Shown here in pieces: positions 8,868 to 19,815 of a DNA stretch of 21,935 nucleotides. The position numbers were made by a program, and so were the translations under genes. The notes beneath the pieces were generated by a model that searched no databases, had not been told where the DNA came from, and was given only the letters and a program-made list of their open reading frames with translations. The number at the start of each line of letters is the position of its first letter. The first letter of the stretch is position 1. Source of the stretch: Chara braunii. Its lineage: Eukaryota; Streptophyta; Charophyceae; Charales; Characeae. The stretch spans positions 241,380-263,314 of the forward strand of contig BFEA01000595.1 in assembly GCA_003427395.1 (NCBI GenBank), read 5' to 3'.

Positions 8868-9585
8868 ATAGCGTGAGTATGGGTACTACATAGTACGCCA
8901 TCATTGTGATCGCTTGCGTACGCTTGCATTGCGAGTCGATATGAGTTAGTCTTGTGTTCGCGCGGCTTTATACTAAGTCTCACGAGCGACGCCTATCCGA
9001 TTTCCGCATCGAAGAGTTATGGGATGGTTACTAAGGGACTAGGAGTGTTGTCGCGTTATTTGTTCAGTGTCGGTTTGTATATGTATATGTACGTGCGTAT
9101 GTGTGCGTGTTTTTATTTTTATGTTCTTTATAGTGGTGTGCGCGTGGCGTGTGAGATGCGTCCTAGTCGACCGGCGACGAATCGCGCTTGGGACCTCAGC
9201 CCCCCCAGATGTCGGTTCGCGTGCGGGTTCGATAGAGGCGTATTACCGCGCGTACCCCCTATGCTACAGCGAACGAGAAACGCCCTCGACTGGTCCACCT
9301 CTGCGATTGCAAATGATCAACTTTCGTACTGTGGACTGGTAGCTCGACGGGGATACGCCGACCGAAGGGAGGTGACAACTCCCGTAAGGTGGAGGTCAGT
9401 CGTGCCTCGCATAGGCCCTGTCCTGTCGTAGGGGCTTGCGAGAGGTATGGCTGGCGCACTCAGCCGAGCGGCTTGCGGAAGCTCCATGTCTATTCCCGAC
9501 GAGGATTTAGACCAACTCCTGCGTGACGAGGCCGGAAGGATCCCGCGCTACCCCTGAGTTGTGTCGGACCGATGCGCTCGACAGG

Positions 9586-9604
9586 TGGCGCCGTTGCCGG
9601 GGAT
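9586..9604 (+). promoter_or_regulatory. Primer-binding site, tRNA-Asp type
   Basis: TGGCGCCGTTGCCGGGGAT is the exact complement of the last 19 bases, including CCA, of plant cytosolic tRNA-Asp(GUC). It starts two bases after the 5' LTR end (9583), the usual spacing for minus-strand priming. It fixes the orientation and the 3' edge of the 5' LTR and is the clearest functional signal in the window. The match to tRNA-Asp is from knowledge of plant tRNA sequences, not a search. Confidence 0.92.
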
Positions 9605-10090
9605 AACGGTTGCCTGCCGTTTTCCCTGGTGGAACGACATACGGGTATGAGAAAGTGAGAACTAGGCAAAAGGGGAAGTTTTCTTTTAACGTGCATGGTC
9701 GATTGCTTGATGCACTGATTATCGTTGGGGATATCTTAAAAACTGTGGCCTAAGAGTGATAAGCGTTGATTATCAGTGTTTGCGCGGTTTGCTTAAGGAA
9801 GAAAGTGTTTGAATGTGCACTTAAGAGCTCTGACGCATATAATAGTGGTCTCAGTGTGCACCTTGTTATCCGGAGTGTTTTTGGATAATCGGGCGATACG
9901 TGGCATGTATGATACGGCCTTGGTTAAGTTGAGGCAGCGTCCGTTTTATTGGGTATGTCTACCACCAAAGGAAGCTTAGTTGATAACGGTCAAAGCTACG
10001 GGGCTAGTGACTTATTACGTGAGCTATATGGTAAGCTTGCCTTGGGATGTAAAGACGTTAAGCTGAGGCATCTCCCCCTTGGTCAGTAGA

Positions 10091-10129
10091 GTGTCGCTTT
10101 AGGGGAGGCTTCTGATACATGAGCGACAC
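10091..10129. repeat. Stem-loop in internal domain
   Basis: GTGTCGCT (10091-10098) is perfectly complementary to AGCGACAC (10122-10129) across a 23-base loop. It lies about 500 bases after the primer-binding site, in the region where leader or packaging structures would sit in a retroelement RNA; the role is speculative. Confidence 0.5.
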
Positions 10130-10383
10130 GGATGAGGGGTTGGCTAATAAGTGCGAAGTGAGGGGTTTGGTTGCAAAAGTCTTTCCTTGAGATCAGTCTG
10201 AGTGAAGATACGATAGGTACTGCGATGAATATTGTACCGAGGCCCTTCGATTGTGTGAGTTAACAATGAGTTGAATCATTTGAGGATTGTCTGGCTAACT
10301 ATCGATAAAGTTTAAGAAGTAGTGGTTACTTAGTTAACGGCTTGGCTAACCCGAAGAGAGGCTTATGTGTTAAGTTTGTGTGA

Positions 10384-10387
<4 letters not shown>

Positions 10388-10420
<33 letters not shown>
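10388..10420. repeat. (TA)n microsatellite in internal domain
   Basis: Alternating TA run of about 32 bases. A shorter TA tract lies at 14175-14189. Short open frames crossing it on both strands encode Tyr-Ile repeats and are not genes. Confidence 0.95.
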
Positions 10421-10422
<2 letters not shown>

Positions 10423-13400
10423 TCTTTGTGACAATTTTTATGTGAGTGTTGCGATATATGCGTTTTTTCTGTATTTGGTTGATGTTTTATTGACAATGTG
10501 TGTATGGATTGTCTTTCAAAGAGAACATAGACTTTGCATGAAACCCACATCTGGCATGGGACCAGAGGTGAATGGGGTGACTCATTCCTGGGGAAGGTGG
10601 TTCTTCCTCAAGGGAGTAAGTCAGCGTGTATAGTTGTTCCAGTGGAAGTGCATTCTGGAATTGTTACTCCCTCGTTAAGACTTAAGGAAGCAGTTATTTG
10701 TCTCAAGAATGATAGTGAGACCCACGCCGGAATTATATTCCTGGTCCATTACTGGGGTGTTGTTACCTTTCCTACGATAGGAGAGTAACTACATTATCTG
10801 TTGAGAAGAGAGGAAGGGGCTTGTTACCTTGTCGAAACTGTGATGACCAAGTGGAACAACTACTGCTTAGTGAGAGCGGTTCTGGAGTGGCGACCTAGGC
10901 TCGTCTCGCATTAAGCAGGGCCACCATATTTGTAAGGGCGCGGATTCGCCGTTCGTTGCCCTGATAGGTATGAATAGGGTTGTCCATCTGATTATGATAG
11001 GGACGGTGAGGTGCAAGCGCTGGAACCAGAGAGGGTTGCGGTGAGGCTTGATCTTTAGAGCGGGTCTCAGGAGTCAAGATGTTATCTTATGAGGATTACA
11101 CCGCCCCTCTATAATATATGTTTCGCTTGAGAGTTGAAGGGGTAATAATTGTATCATGTTATTTACTCATTGTTCGTCTTCTTTCTGCCTTATAGAATAT
11201 GGAAATACGTTATTGAGAGTTATCTTATTATATGACGGACAGTTGAGTTGGCTTCATGTTGTTATTTATAAACTTTGTCGTAATCCTCAGTTACAACCCT
11301 TGTCAATAAGTTATGCCTATTAAGTTGTGATTATTCTTGCAAGTATATATTATTCATCATGAGTTGTACTGCATTTTGGATTTACGTTTGGAGTAGTCGT
11401 TTATGCGACATACGTATATTGTGTCATTCCTTAATAATAAAAATCATAAGTGGTTAATGCCTGAGTTATGATTTGAGGGATTTATAAGTAAATATTTATG
11501 TTTTATTTTATGTGGGTATTTATTTGAAGACTCTCTTCAGTAACGCCGTTGTTCTAAATAGATTCCTATATATGCTTTCATGATGAGAACGACTTAATTT
11601 AGTAGGGATATATTCTGCATTAGATTTAGTTGCGTAACTCCCTTCGAGCCTAACGTCGCCCGTTGTAATTCAACAGGTGATGGGGGCGAGGAAGCTCGAG
11701 ATGGAAGGTTCTCAAGGGAAGATTGGGGTAGAGGCCGCAGTGAAGGAACGAGAAGGGGGATATGCAAGGCACACATGCGAGTTGTTGTATGGTCTATATC
11801 TGGACCAAAGATTCGTACCCCATGGCCAAGGACTTAGGAGTTTGGTCAATATCGTTGATGCTTATGCAAGCTCCCACGATCTAGATGACAGGGTTGTAGA
11901 TTGGGATGAGGTCCGGGCAATAGCAGGGCGATAGAGGATGCCCTTGTGTCTTGCCGAAGTAAGTCCCTTATGAGCTTGTGTATATACGTGTGCATGGGAG
12001 CCAAGGTAAAAGGCTAACTAATTGTGTGATTCCGGCCCTGTGTCTAGTTTACAGGATCTTGACTATATATAGAATGGGTTGGACGAGGTGTATATAAGCC
12101 TTTAGTGCATTGTGTGTATATGTCAGAACATAAGAGGCCTTAGGTTAAGTTGGATAAGCAAATTTTCAGTTTTTTGCATCTACTCAAGGGTAGATTGAGC
12201 AAAGTATGAGAGAGCCTCGTGTATGTATGGGTCACTGGAGATAAGAAACGGATGAGGGAATGGTTTGTTATGTTGACCTGAGCGCATCACGATGTCGTGT
12301 AAGGATGGGATCTTACTAGGAGGGCTGATTTAATTTTTGGTTGTGATATTTGTCCTTCATTAAGATATATACCTTCATTCAGGAATGTCCTCCTACGATT
12401 CAAGGTGAATTGATTATGTTTTAGGGACTGAGTGTATTTTTAACTATACCACCGTGAGTTGGGAAAGGGTACACATCTATACGTTTGTATACAGGAGACT
12501 GCTTTAAATTGAGTAGGTCCTGAGTTATGGTTTTAGGGCGCTATGACCTCGAGAGTTAGTGTGTTAAATCTCTTGCTATACGGGTTGTGCTGAGATATGA
12601 GAGAGGAGTATGCACGACGCTTTGATTCGGGGCTGTTGTAAGCTTATGATTGATTGAGACGTGATGGACCTTGTGTTTCGGGTTGGGTATTTGGATATGT
12701 CTTAGGTTGCTTGGGTCCCTCCAATGCGAGGGGTTCGATCACGCCTGTTTAGAGCTGCTTTCGTTTAGCTCTGACTAAGGAGGCTATGATATTTTTGGGC
12801 GATATTGGACCACTGGTGCCAGTTTGAGTTGAGATTGTTCAACTCTATGTGTATATATGTAATTCAAGACTATATTGGTTCGCTTTTGAGTTGGGGTATT
12901 ATGCCCCTTAATATATATTGAGGTGAGAGTTTATCTAAAATTTTTCCCCTTTATATGACGATCACAATCCTTCTCACATGTGTGGTTTATCCTAATGTAC
13001 GGTGACTTTGTGTGAGAGATGTATGAGAGACATCTCGTGTGCTATATATTTTGTGAATGTGAATGGATGTGAGTTGTCTACTCTTCGGTACTTGTGCGGT
13101 CTGCCCACGGGCAGGTGACAGTGTCGGGTATAAGGAGAGGAAGCGCAGTCTGTTTTTGTGAAAGTGTGAGAATCCTAAGGGATTGGTGAGTCTTTGAGAC
13201 TCAAACGCTTAACATGCCAAATGCTTATTGTTGAGTTGTGATGAAGACCCATAAGTTGGTCCCTCAATTTGAGTTGTTTTATGGTAGAGACGCCTTTTGT
13301 GAGAAGGCAGTCTTTGCTTATTGGAAGACTCGTCTTCAGAGAGGGAAGATGTGTTAATGAAAGGTCGCGTGAGAGTTCATCCTAGAGAGAGAGGGGTGGT

Positions 13401-14208
13401 TGGGAGACCTATTGAGTGAGACCTCCTTCGTATGAAAGGCGGTTAGTAGATTCAGTGGCATGGTAAGTTGGGTTTGGATGATATAGTCTGACGAGGAGGA
13501 CCACGTTTTGCTTGGCCCTTGGTGGAATTTTTGTAAAGGTCGCAGAAAGCTTCATTGAGAGATGTCTTCGGGATGTGTGGTCTTCTTGCTCTGATCAAGT
13601 GAGGGGGCCACGGCCTTGCGGACCTGGCGGTGATTCTGTTTTGTGATATTGGAGAGGTTGCCGTGTTCTCTCTATGTTGTCCCACAGAGGGCTGGTAAAT
13701 GCCTTTTATGTGTGACAAACCTTTGCGTAGTCCCCGCAGTAGGCCTGTATTATTGCGACACACCGTCCAACCACTTGTGCTAATCTTGGGGCATTTATGA
13801 GAGACCCAACTAGGGGTATAACTGGCATCACTGAGGCGCAACCCTCAGTGTTGGCTGCTAGTCGGCGCAACCTGACAGCGGGCCCACGTCTCGCCGGAAG
13901 GGGTAAAGACTTAAAGGGGTGTGGTCACCCATTAGGGTTTTGCCTGTCGCGGGATGACATGGGATAAGAGTCGAGTATTTTTTGGAGTCCTGATTGAATG
14001 CTTATCAGGAGAAAAAGCCTATCGTGGTGCAACCTGCGAGGGCACTACCGCTAAAATAACAAACGCGGTGGGCCGTAGATCTGGCAGGATCACCCAGGCT
14101 ACGGTGGACCAAGATGGAGACTTGGTCTTCCTGTACTAGATTGCAGGAAGAGTCAGTAATGAGATTTGTGTGATGTATATATATATATACTTCATTGTGA
14201 GAATTATT

Positions 14209-14220
14209 GGAGGGAGGCGA
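14209..14220 (+). promoter_or_regulatory. Candidate polypurine tract
   Basis: GGAGGGAGGCGA, 11 of 12 purines, is followed directly by TG at 14221. Plus-strand priming tracts normally abut the 3' LTR, and none is seen next to 14585. If this is the real tract, the 3' LTR would start at 14221 and the 5' LTR would lack about 374 bases. The other purine run, GGGGAGAGGA near 14329, is not followed by TG. Uncertain. Confidence 0.3.
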
Positions 14221-14235
14221 TGGTGCCTTCTAAGG

Positions 14236-14305
14236 TCTCGGTTAGGGTCCGCGTCCTTGGTTATAGCCCTGCTCGCAGGGTAGGAACTAAGGACACCTAA
14301 CGAGA
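14236..14305 (+). ncRNA. Nested long stem-loop upstream of the 3' LTR
   Basis: Three nested stems. The outer stem is TCTCG-TTAGG (14236-14246, one bulged G at 14241) with CCTAACGAGA (14296-14305). The middle stem is GTCCTTGGTT (14253-14262) with AACTAAGGAC (14285-14294), ten pairs with one wobble. The inner stem is CCCTGC (14267-14272) with GCAGGG (14275-14280). A separate GTCGT/ACGAC hairpin (14310-14314 with 14324-14328) follows. About 26 pairs in 70 bases is strong for unselected sequence. Whether it is transcribed is unknown; it could be an RNA structure of the element or a DNA foldback. Confidence 0.55.
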
Positions 14306-14360
14306 AGCTGTCGTTTGTCTAGGACGACGGGGAGAGGACGGTTGAGAGGCCATTGGGACT

Positions 14361-14428
14361 TATGTTGTAGTATAGTGTCAGTACCCTGGCGTCCTGATGT
14401 CACCCAGGTTAGAATCCTGGCAGCATAA
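14361..14428 (+). pseudogene. tRNA-like sequence (tRNA-Asp-like, non-canonical)
   Basis: Cloverleaf parts in tRNA order. Acceptor TATGTTG (14361-14367) pairs with CAGCATA (14421-14427), one wobble. The D stem is GTAT (14370-14373) with GTAC (14381-14384). The T stem CCAGG (14404-14408) and CCTGG (14416-14420) is perfect, around the loop TTAGAAT. Bases T8, A14, A21, T54, T55, G57 and A58 are in place. GTTGTAGTATAGTG (14364-14377) equals plant tRNA-Asp bases 4-17. Against function: the D loop lacks G18-G19, T-loop C56 is A, and the anticodon-variable region is about four bases short with only a weak TGGCG/TGTCA stem. Relative to tRNA-Asp, several stem changes are paired. Probably a diverged tRNA-derived relic or tRNA-like fold; not a standard tRNA gene. 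Confidence 0.55.
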
Positions 14429-14595
14429 CGTTGTGTTTGGCATGATTTGATGGAGGCCTCAAACCAGAGTTTGTCGGCTGATCAGATTGGTTCCTTTCTC
14501 GTCGACATTTGGAGTTTTGGATGGATTTATAGCTTTTTGATTTTGCGAAGCGATGGGGACGTCGCTTAATATGGTCCGGTAAGCTGTCGGTGCGA

Positions 14596-14613
14596 ATACC
14601 CTTACAAGGGTAT
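14596..14613. repeat. 18-bp palindrome inside the 3' LTR start
   Basis: Same ATACCCTT/AAGGGTAT palindrome as at 2359-2376, here preceded by the intact terminus TGTCGGTGCGA. It shows what the 5' LTR terminus should have looked like. Confidence 0.8.
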
Positions 14614-15737
14614 CCGCCCTGGTTTTTGCAGACGACAAGAATAGTTTGGTTTGAAGTTCTAAGTATACCGCGAGAAGCGCGGCAGTGTCTGTGGTTTACG
14701 TTGACTGGATGGTTGACAAGAATAAAGAGTGTGTGGGCGCGCAGATTTGAGGCGCGCGTGATCTTTTTTTGATTGATGGTTGTGAAAGTCGGCATAGTTG
14801 CCGACCAAATTTTTGTTTTTCTGATTAAGATAGGATTAAAAGGATTATGTCTCGTGATTGGTGCGCTTGCCGGTGACCTGTGCGTACGTGCGGAGGACGA
14901 CATCGACAGCAAGGTGGTTCTGAAAGTGTTTCGGTAGGTCTGCACGTCGCGCAATGTTTGTTTATTTGAGCGTCCGACAGAACTAGACCCAACCTTGGGC
15001 CTAGCGCTAGCAGGATACGACGCCAGACTTTATGGTCGTCCCGACAGTCGGGCGCCTTGAGTGCGCGCATCGTTCGACGGGTCCGCGGGTTCAGGTTGCT
15101 GGCGAAAGTCCGCTATTACGCTATAGCAGGGAAAGCTACGATGCGGTTAGAGACAAAGTTTGTAATTGCACCTGAGGTAAAAAGGGCCGACAATGCTAAT
15201 GGTATATGACTTACGTTCCGGGTCCGGTAAGGTCGCATAGGGGTGTGTTGCGTTCGTGGGACTGCCTGAAAAAGCGGCTACGAACTGTTTTCGTGGTTGC
15301 GCCGAAGTTATCCCTTGGTAGTATTACGGGGGAACCAGGTAGCTGCTACACTCGTCCTCAGGCTTCCAACAGGGGGGACATGCGGGAGTTGCACCCCACC
15401 AGCAGGTGTGATACCCACCGCAGTTGGTGGGCGATACAAGCCAGAGGCCAGCCGGTAGCATCAAGGCCGAGCTTCTTAGATTGGTCCACCACTTTGCCTC
15501 TCCATCGATCCCCTCCCCCTATGAGCATCAGCAGTCTCTGTTGAGACAGGGCCGACGGGCGGGTCGCTGCAGGGCGCTGTCGGGCCGAAGAGAGTTGAGG
15601 TCGGGCGGAACGGTCGGATGCAGGCTGCAGGCGGACTCGTTAGCTGGAGGAAGCAGGGGCGCAGAGTGGGGGAGGAGCGACAGAGCGACAGGACAGGGCA
15701 GATCGGTGTGGGCATCGAGGAGTCAATAAGGAGGTGA

Positions 15738-16690
15738 ACCTGGCGTGATTATGCGACCAGGTGCATTCACGGAGAGAAACGAGCATGGCTATGGGCAGAA
15801 AGGGAAGAAAACGCCATACCCCGCTCTTTTCTTGACCAAAACGAGTCGGGAAATATAGTAGATGGGAGTTTTTAGACAGGGCGAGGTCGTTAGTGAAGTT
15901 AGTTTTAGAGGGGAGTGTGTAGAACCGGTGTTAATAGAAAAACTTACTGCGCTGGAGATGGCGTAGATAGCGGGGAGACAAAGTGGGGCGCAGAGGAAAG
16001 TATGCATTTTGAGCGATCTTGGACAAGATCAGTCGGGTAAAGGCTAGGATCCGAGGTTTTCAAGGCGGGCGACCTCGAATCCGGCATCAGTTTTATCAAA
16101 ATGTTAGTGGATAAGAGTTAGTGAGGGAAAACTCGTGCGCCGAGATGGCGGAAGCGAAGAAGAAGACGCGGGAAAAAGACCTTGTTCGCTGGTTCGTAGA
16201 TGGATTTCGGCAAATGAGGAATTGCCTCGAGGGTTTTCGATCGGGGCAACTTCGATTTCGTGGTTAGTTTGGGAGGGAAGTTAGTAGAGAGAGAGTTAGA
16301 AGGAAGAAACGGTGCGTGGGAAGCTATGGTGGTAGCGAAGAATGAGAGAAGTGGGATGACATGGAACTCACTCGATCCTTGATGAAATCGGGTGAGGAGA
16401 GGGGCATTCTAGAGGATTTGAGGTCGGACGACTTCGGTGATAGAGTTAGTTTAGATGATAGATGAATAGATCATGAGTTAGTAGGAGAAGACACCTCGTG
16501 AAGAGATGGCGGGAGGGGCTAGGGTAGAAGTGAGAAGAACGAATTCCGACTCGATTCATAGCAAAATCGAGCGGAATAAGAGGCGATCCCGGGGTTCTGA
16601 CCCCGGGCGAGTCAGATAATGATGTTAGTTTTTGCATTAGGTTAGTAGATGTGGAGGTAGAAAGAAAAATGGCTGCGCGGAGCTATGGCG
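15738..16690 (+). repeat. Degenerate ~180-bp tandem hairpin array (3' LTR)
   Basis: Counterpart of the array at 3500-4450. Some hairpins persist: CTCACTCGAT/ATCGGGTGAG (16367/16387, where one C-to-T change leaves a wobble pair) and CCCGGGG/CCCCGGG (16588/16601, with a change only in the loop). Others are weakened: the first unit is now GCTCTTTT against AAACGAGT, and TTCAAGG faces CCTCGAA near 16060. The pattern suggests hairpins that arose earlier and decay slowly after insertion. Confidence 0.7.
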
Positions 16691-17589
16691 GGAATGAAAA
16701 CAAACTGAGAGGGAGAAAACGATTGCAGTGGTTTGCAATATGAATGCATTTAACCGCGTTTTAGCGAAAGATTCATTCGGTTCGAACTTGCATTATCGAG
16801 GAAAGTGGTGTGGGGACGGCCGTCAAGGATAGAGGACTTACCTGATGGCCGGTGCGTGAATGATCCTGTCAATTGAAGGAGCCACTTCGGAGCTGTCGAT
16901 GCTATACGTCGATGAGCTGACAAAAGGTGCATCTTCCTGCGCTCTGGGGGGGAATCCGCTCACATTCTCGTGAGAAAGACAACCGGATTGTCACCAATAT
17001 GATCGAGCAGAGGTGCTCGTAAAGAGAGATAAGAGAAAGGTGTGCGTACCTGACTGGGACGACGAGGTGAAGACATGCAGATACGGTTGAGCGACATCCG
17101 GTGATCCAGCGGGTGTCTCAGCCTCAATAAGAATAGTTACTCAGCAACTGTATTCGCAAGACTAGAGTCGGAGGGCTAATAGCTGCAGAGTGGCTGTGCG
17201 TTATGCCCGGTGGTCGTACTTTGACTGTAGAAAGTGAAAAAGGAGGTGCATACAGGAACGAGAGTAAGGCTAGCTATGGGATTGAAAAACTACCTACAGA
17301 CCGAAGAGTCGTTCGAACTGCTGAATGGAGAGGTTGAAGGTGGGGTACGACGCTGCAGACCTGCCTGCTGATGGAGCGTTGCTATCCCATTGTACTGGTG
17401 AGGCAGGAAAATGGCTGCAGAGTTAAAAAATTCACCTACTGGCCGATGCAGGATCCAACTCATCAACCGAAGTTGCAGCGGAGACAACCGTATGAACTGC
17501 AGATCCGTCCACTGGGCGGTTTGTCTCTCATCCCACCAGGCTGTGCACAAACGGTTGATGCTGCCTCTTTCGACTGTGCACAGACTACC

Positions 17590-17945
17590 GCAGTGGGTTG
17601 CTGCTGATGATGATTACCGCTGCTGCTGGTGACTGTCGCACGCTGCTGTTGATTGCTGCTGGCTACCGCATACTGATGCTGGCTGCAGCGGACTGTGCAT
17701 AGACTGCTGCTAGTGACCGTTGCTGCTGCTGAAAGCTGTTGCGGTTGTTGGTGACTGCGGCTGTTGCTGCTGACCACCACTGGTGATTGATGCTGCGTCT
17801 GATGACTGTGCACGAATTGATGCTGCATCGGTGCACGGACTACCTCTGCGAACTGGACACGAACTGCTTTTGGTGACTGCGTGCGAACTGTTGCTAACTG
17901 CTAGGCACTGCTATCGCTTACTGTTGGTTGCTGTATACTGCTGCA
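17590..17945. repeat. Cryptic CTG/TTG-rich tract (3' LTR)
   Basis: Counterpart of the tract at 5340-5640, with the same gctgctg and gactgttgctg words. It is somewhat longer through small gains such as gatgatgatt. The antisense Gln-rich frame through it is a composition artefact. Confidence 0.7.
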
Positions 17946-18743
17946 TGCCACAGCTGGCCGTTGCCGACAACTACGCCCTGCTGTACAGCGGTGATTGGGC
18001 TAGGAAGAAGTATTGGGAGATTGAGGAGGGGTGGTTGGGCTGCAGGGAGGGATGTTGTTGCGGCGTGGTAGAGTGGTGGTGAAGGGAGTTATTGCTGCAA
18101 ATTGGGAGGTCGTCAGAGAGTTGGACCCAGCAGTTTGACTTCCGGATTGACTAAGTTGCGGTGTTGTTTGACCATCATTGCGCGGCCCTCAGGCGAGTGA
18201 AGGTATCGAGGCCCTCTCCTGAGAGTTGAGTTGTTCCCCTCTTGTATCTCGTGCGTTTGAAACCCCCTAACTTCTGCCATTCCTACTCTAAGTCTAACCC
18301 AGTTCTGAGAGGAAGGCGGCAGGCGGGATTGCAACCCGTAGTACCGCAGCAAGACTTTGTGGGGAGTCCACCCACCGATTGCGGGAGCTCTGCCGGAACA
18401 TAGGCGAGGTTCTGGAGGCAGGGAACCATCAGGTAAACGATCTCTATCTGTATGACCCACTACACCCATGTTTGCCTATTCCCCTGTAGTCTGTTTGGCG
18501 TATGCATGCGTAGCCTTATGATTTTTATTTTCTCTTCAGGACATAATCAGACTAAGTAAAGGAATGCATGCATAATGTCAGTTTCAGTTTTATTTGTTTG
18601 ATTGAAAACATATTATGAGGTTGTATCTGAGAAAGGATGAAAGAAACGCTGTATTGCATGAAGTTTGGCCAGGTCAACCAAAGGCTGGGCCTGTTCGGCC
18701 TAGTGCTGTGTTTATTTTTGAATTGGGTGCAGATTGAGTCAAA

Positions 18744-19152
18744 TCGATAAGTTTAGGTAGTCTGGTTGCTCTGACCTATGAGGGCTGAATGTGATTGCCT
18801 TTTTCAGGGACCAAGCATGTTCCATAAGTTTGGGTGGTTTTGTCGCCCTGTTTACTTTAGGTTTCCTTCAGTTTCTTTGTGTTTTTGGTTTTTGGGAGAA
18901 ATGAACCAGGTCGAGGATCAAGACATGTTCCATAAGTTTGGGTGGTCTTGGTCCAACGCTTCTTACATGATGGAACCTCAAAAGACTAAAAGTGCAGACA
19001 AGTATATAAAGTTAGGATACTTAAACAGTTTAGGGCGACTAGGATGACCTAGTCACATACCCAAAGAATATAAAAGTTGTTTTGCCTTGTGTTTGTGTAT
19101 ACTCCATGGTTGAGCTAGACATGTTCCATAAGTCTGGGTGGTCTAGCTTTAT
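18744..19152 (+). repeat. Dispersed 19-bp motif array, four copies (3' LTR)
   Basis: Copies at 18744 (degenerate, TCGATAAGTTTAGGTAGT), 18820, 18928 and 19134. The first copy of the 5' LTR is lost here through a deletion of about 14 bases near 18695. The fifth is lost in the 198-base deletion at 18978. The remaining cores are well kept. Confidence 0.75.
19003..19010 (+). promoter_or_regulatory. Candidate TATA box (3' LTR)
   Basis: TATATAAA conserved with 6953-6960 of the 5' LTR, 25 bases after the 198-base deletion junction. The alternative TATAAAGG is at 19170-19177. The case rests on conservation and position only. Confidence 0.3.
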
Positions 19153-19469
19153 GCCCTATGTAAGTTGGGTATAAAGGGATAAATCATTGAGGGACTATGA
19201 ACTATTGTTTGCGAAGTTGACTTTGGGGATGGTGAGAGTACTTACCTTTGTGGTTTGGCCTGCATGTGACTGAGTGAGGCTGCTGCTTAGTCTGATTTTC
19301 AGTTTGATAAGTAGTTGTTTTAGTCGCTCGCCACGTGCTAGAGTCATAGGAGTTAGTTTCAATTCCTACATTTTCTGATCTAAGTTTTTTTTACTTAGAT
19401 CAATTCTCGCATTTTCTGGGATCTTTTGTTATACTTGGCTTTGTATAAATTTTGGTAAGCTACTTTCTC

Positions 19470-19815
19470 TACGGGAAGCGCTGCCGAAATTTCTGCAAAT
19501 CCAAGGAGTTAGTCAACTTTTGACTTTTCAAAGTTCAACTTGTCTAATTTTTATATGGCTTAGTAAAAATCTATGAAGTCTTATTTTCTAAAGGGAGTGT
19601 TGCCCGAATTTTTGCTAATCTAAGGAGTTAGACAAAATTTGACTTTGAAAGATTGAAGATTATTTTTGTTTTCATATTTAGGCTGATATAAATTTTGAAA
19701 GGTCACTTCTCCTATGGGAAGCGCTGTCGAAATTTTCTTTGTTTAAAGGAGTTAAATTATATTTTGACAGGTGACAATTCTAGGAAATCAATTTGTACAG
19801 AGGAGATTCTATCAG
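19470..19815 (+). repeat. ~120-bp degenerate tandem repeat (3' LTR)
   Basis: Units at 19470, 19589, 19713 and 19796 correspond to those at 7420-7840, with periods 119, 124 and 83 and without the 72-bp duplication. This supports an ancestral unit length of about 120. Confidence 0.72.

Larger units (their letters stand above)
2358..9583 (+). repeat. 5' long terminal repeat (about 7.2 kb)
   Basis: Aligns along its whole length with 14595-21547. It ends ...CTCGACA and is followed by GG and the primer-binding site. Its start lacks the first ten bases (TGTCGGTGCG) seen at 14585-14594, so the left edge looks truncated. Indels versus the 3' LTR: a 72-bp exact tandem duplication (7428-7571), 198 bases (6731-6928) absent from the 3' copy, 16 extra bases at 4804-4819, and a 32-base stretch (16923-16954) present only in the 3' copy. 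Short frames on both strands are open in both LTRs but show no sign of protein-level constraint. Confidence 0.92.
9605..14584 (+). other. Internal domain without recognisable gag-pol
   Basis: About 5 kb between primer-binding site and 3' LTR. Stop codons break every frame into pieces under about 130 codons, and none shows reverse transcriptase (YADD-like), integrase (HHCC, DDE), protease (DSG/DTG) or zinc-knuckle motifs. The longest pieces are 11677-11934 on plus (85 codons) and 13452-13841 on minus (129 codons), neither recognised. Composition is GT-rich on this strand, with AT-rich parts around 11100-11600. The final 350 bases are unusually rich in inverted repeats and contain a tRNA-like sequence. 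This looks like non-coding cargo or sequence decayed beyond recognition. Confidence 0.75.

Noticed and set aside
11677-11934. 85-codon plus-strand frame in the internal domain, resembling a gene fragment in composition
   Set aside because: No recognisable motif and nothing to show that it is gag. Isolated between stop-rich stretches. A decayed gag piece cannot be excluded without profile searches.
12720-12745. B-box-like ggttcgatcac suggesting another tRNA gene or SINE
   Set aside because: No T-stem complement, no A box at suitable distance and no acceptor pairing.
13452-13841. 129-codon minus-strand frame in the internal domain
   Set aside because: Antisense to the element, no domain, no paired frames nearby; likely chance.
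14361-14428. Idea that the tRNA-like sequence supplies the element's own primer
   Set aside because: Its 3' end (CAGCATA) is not complementary to the primer-binding site, which needs the authentic tRNA-Asp 3' end.
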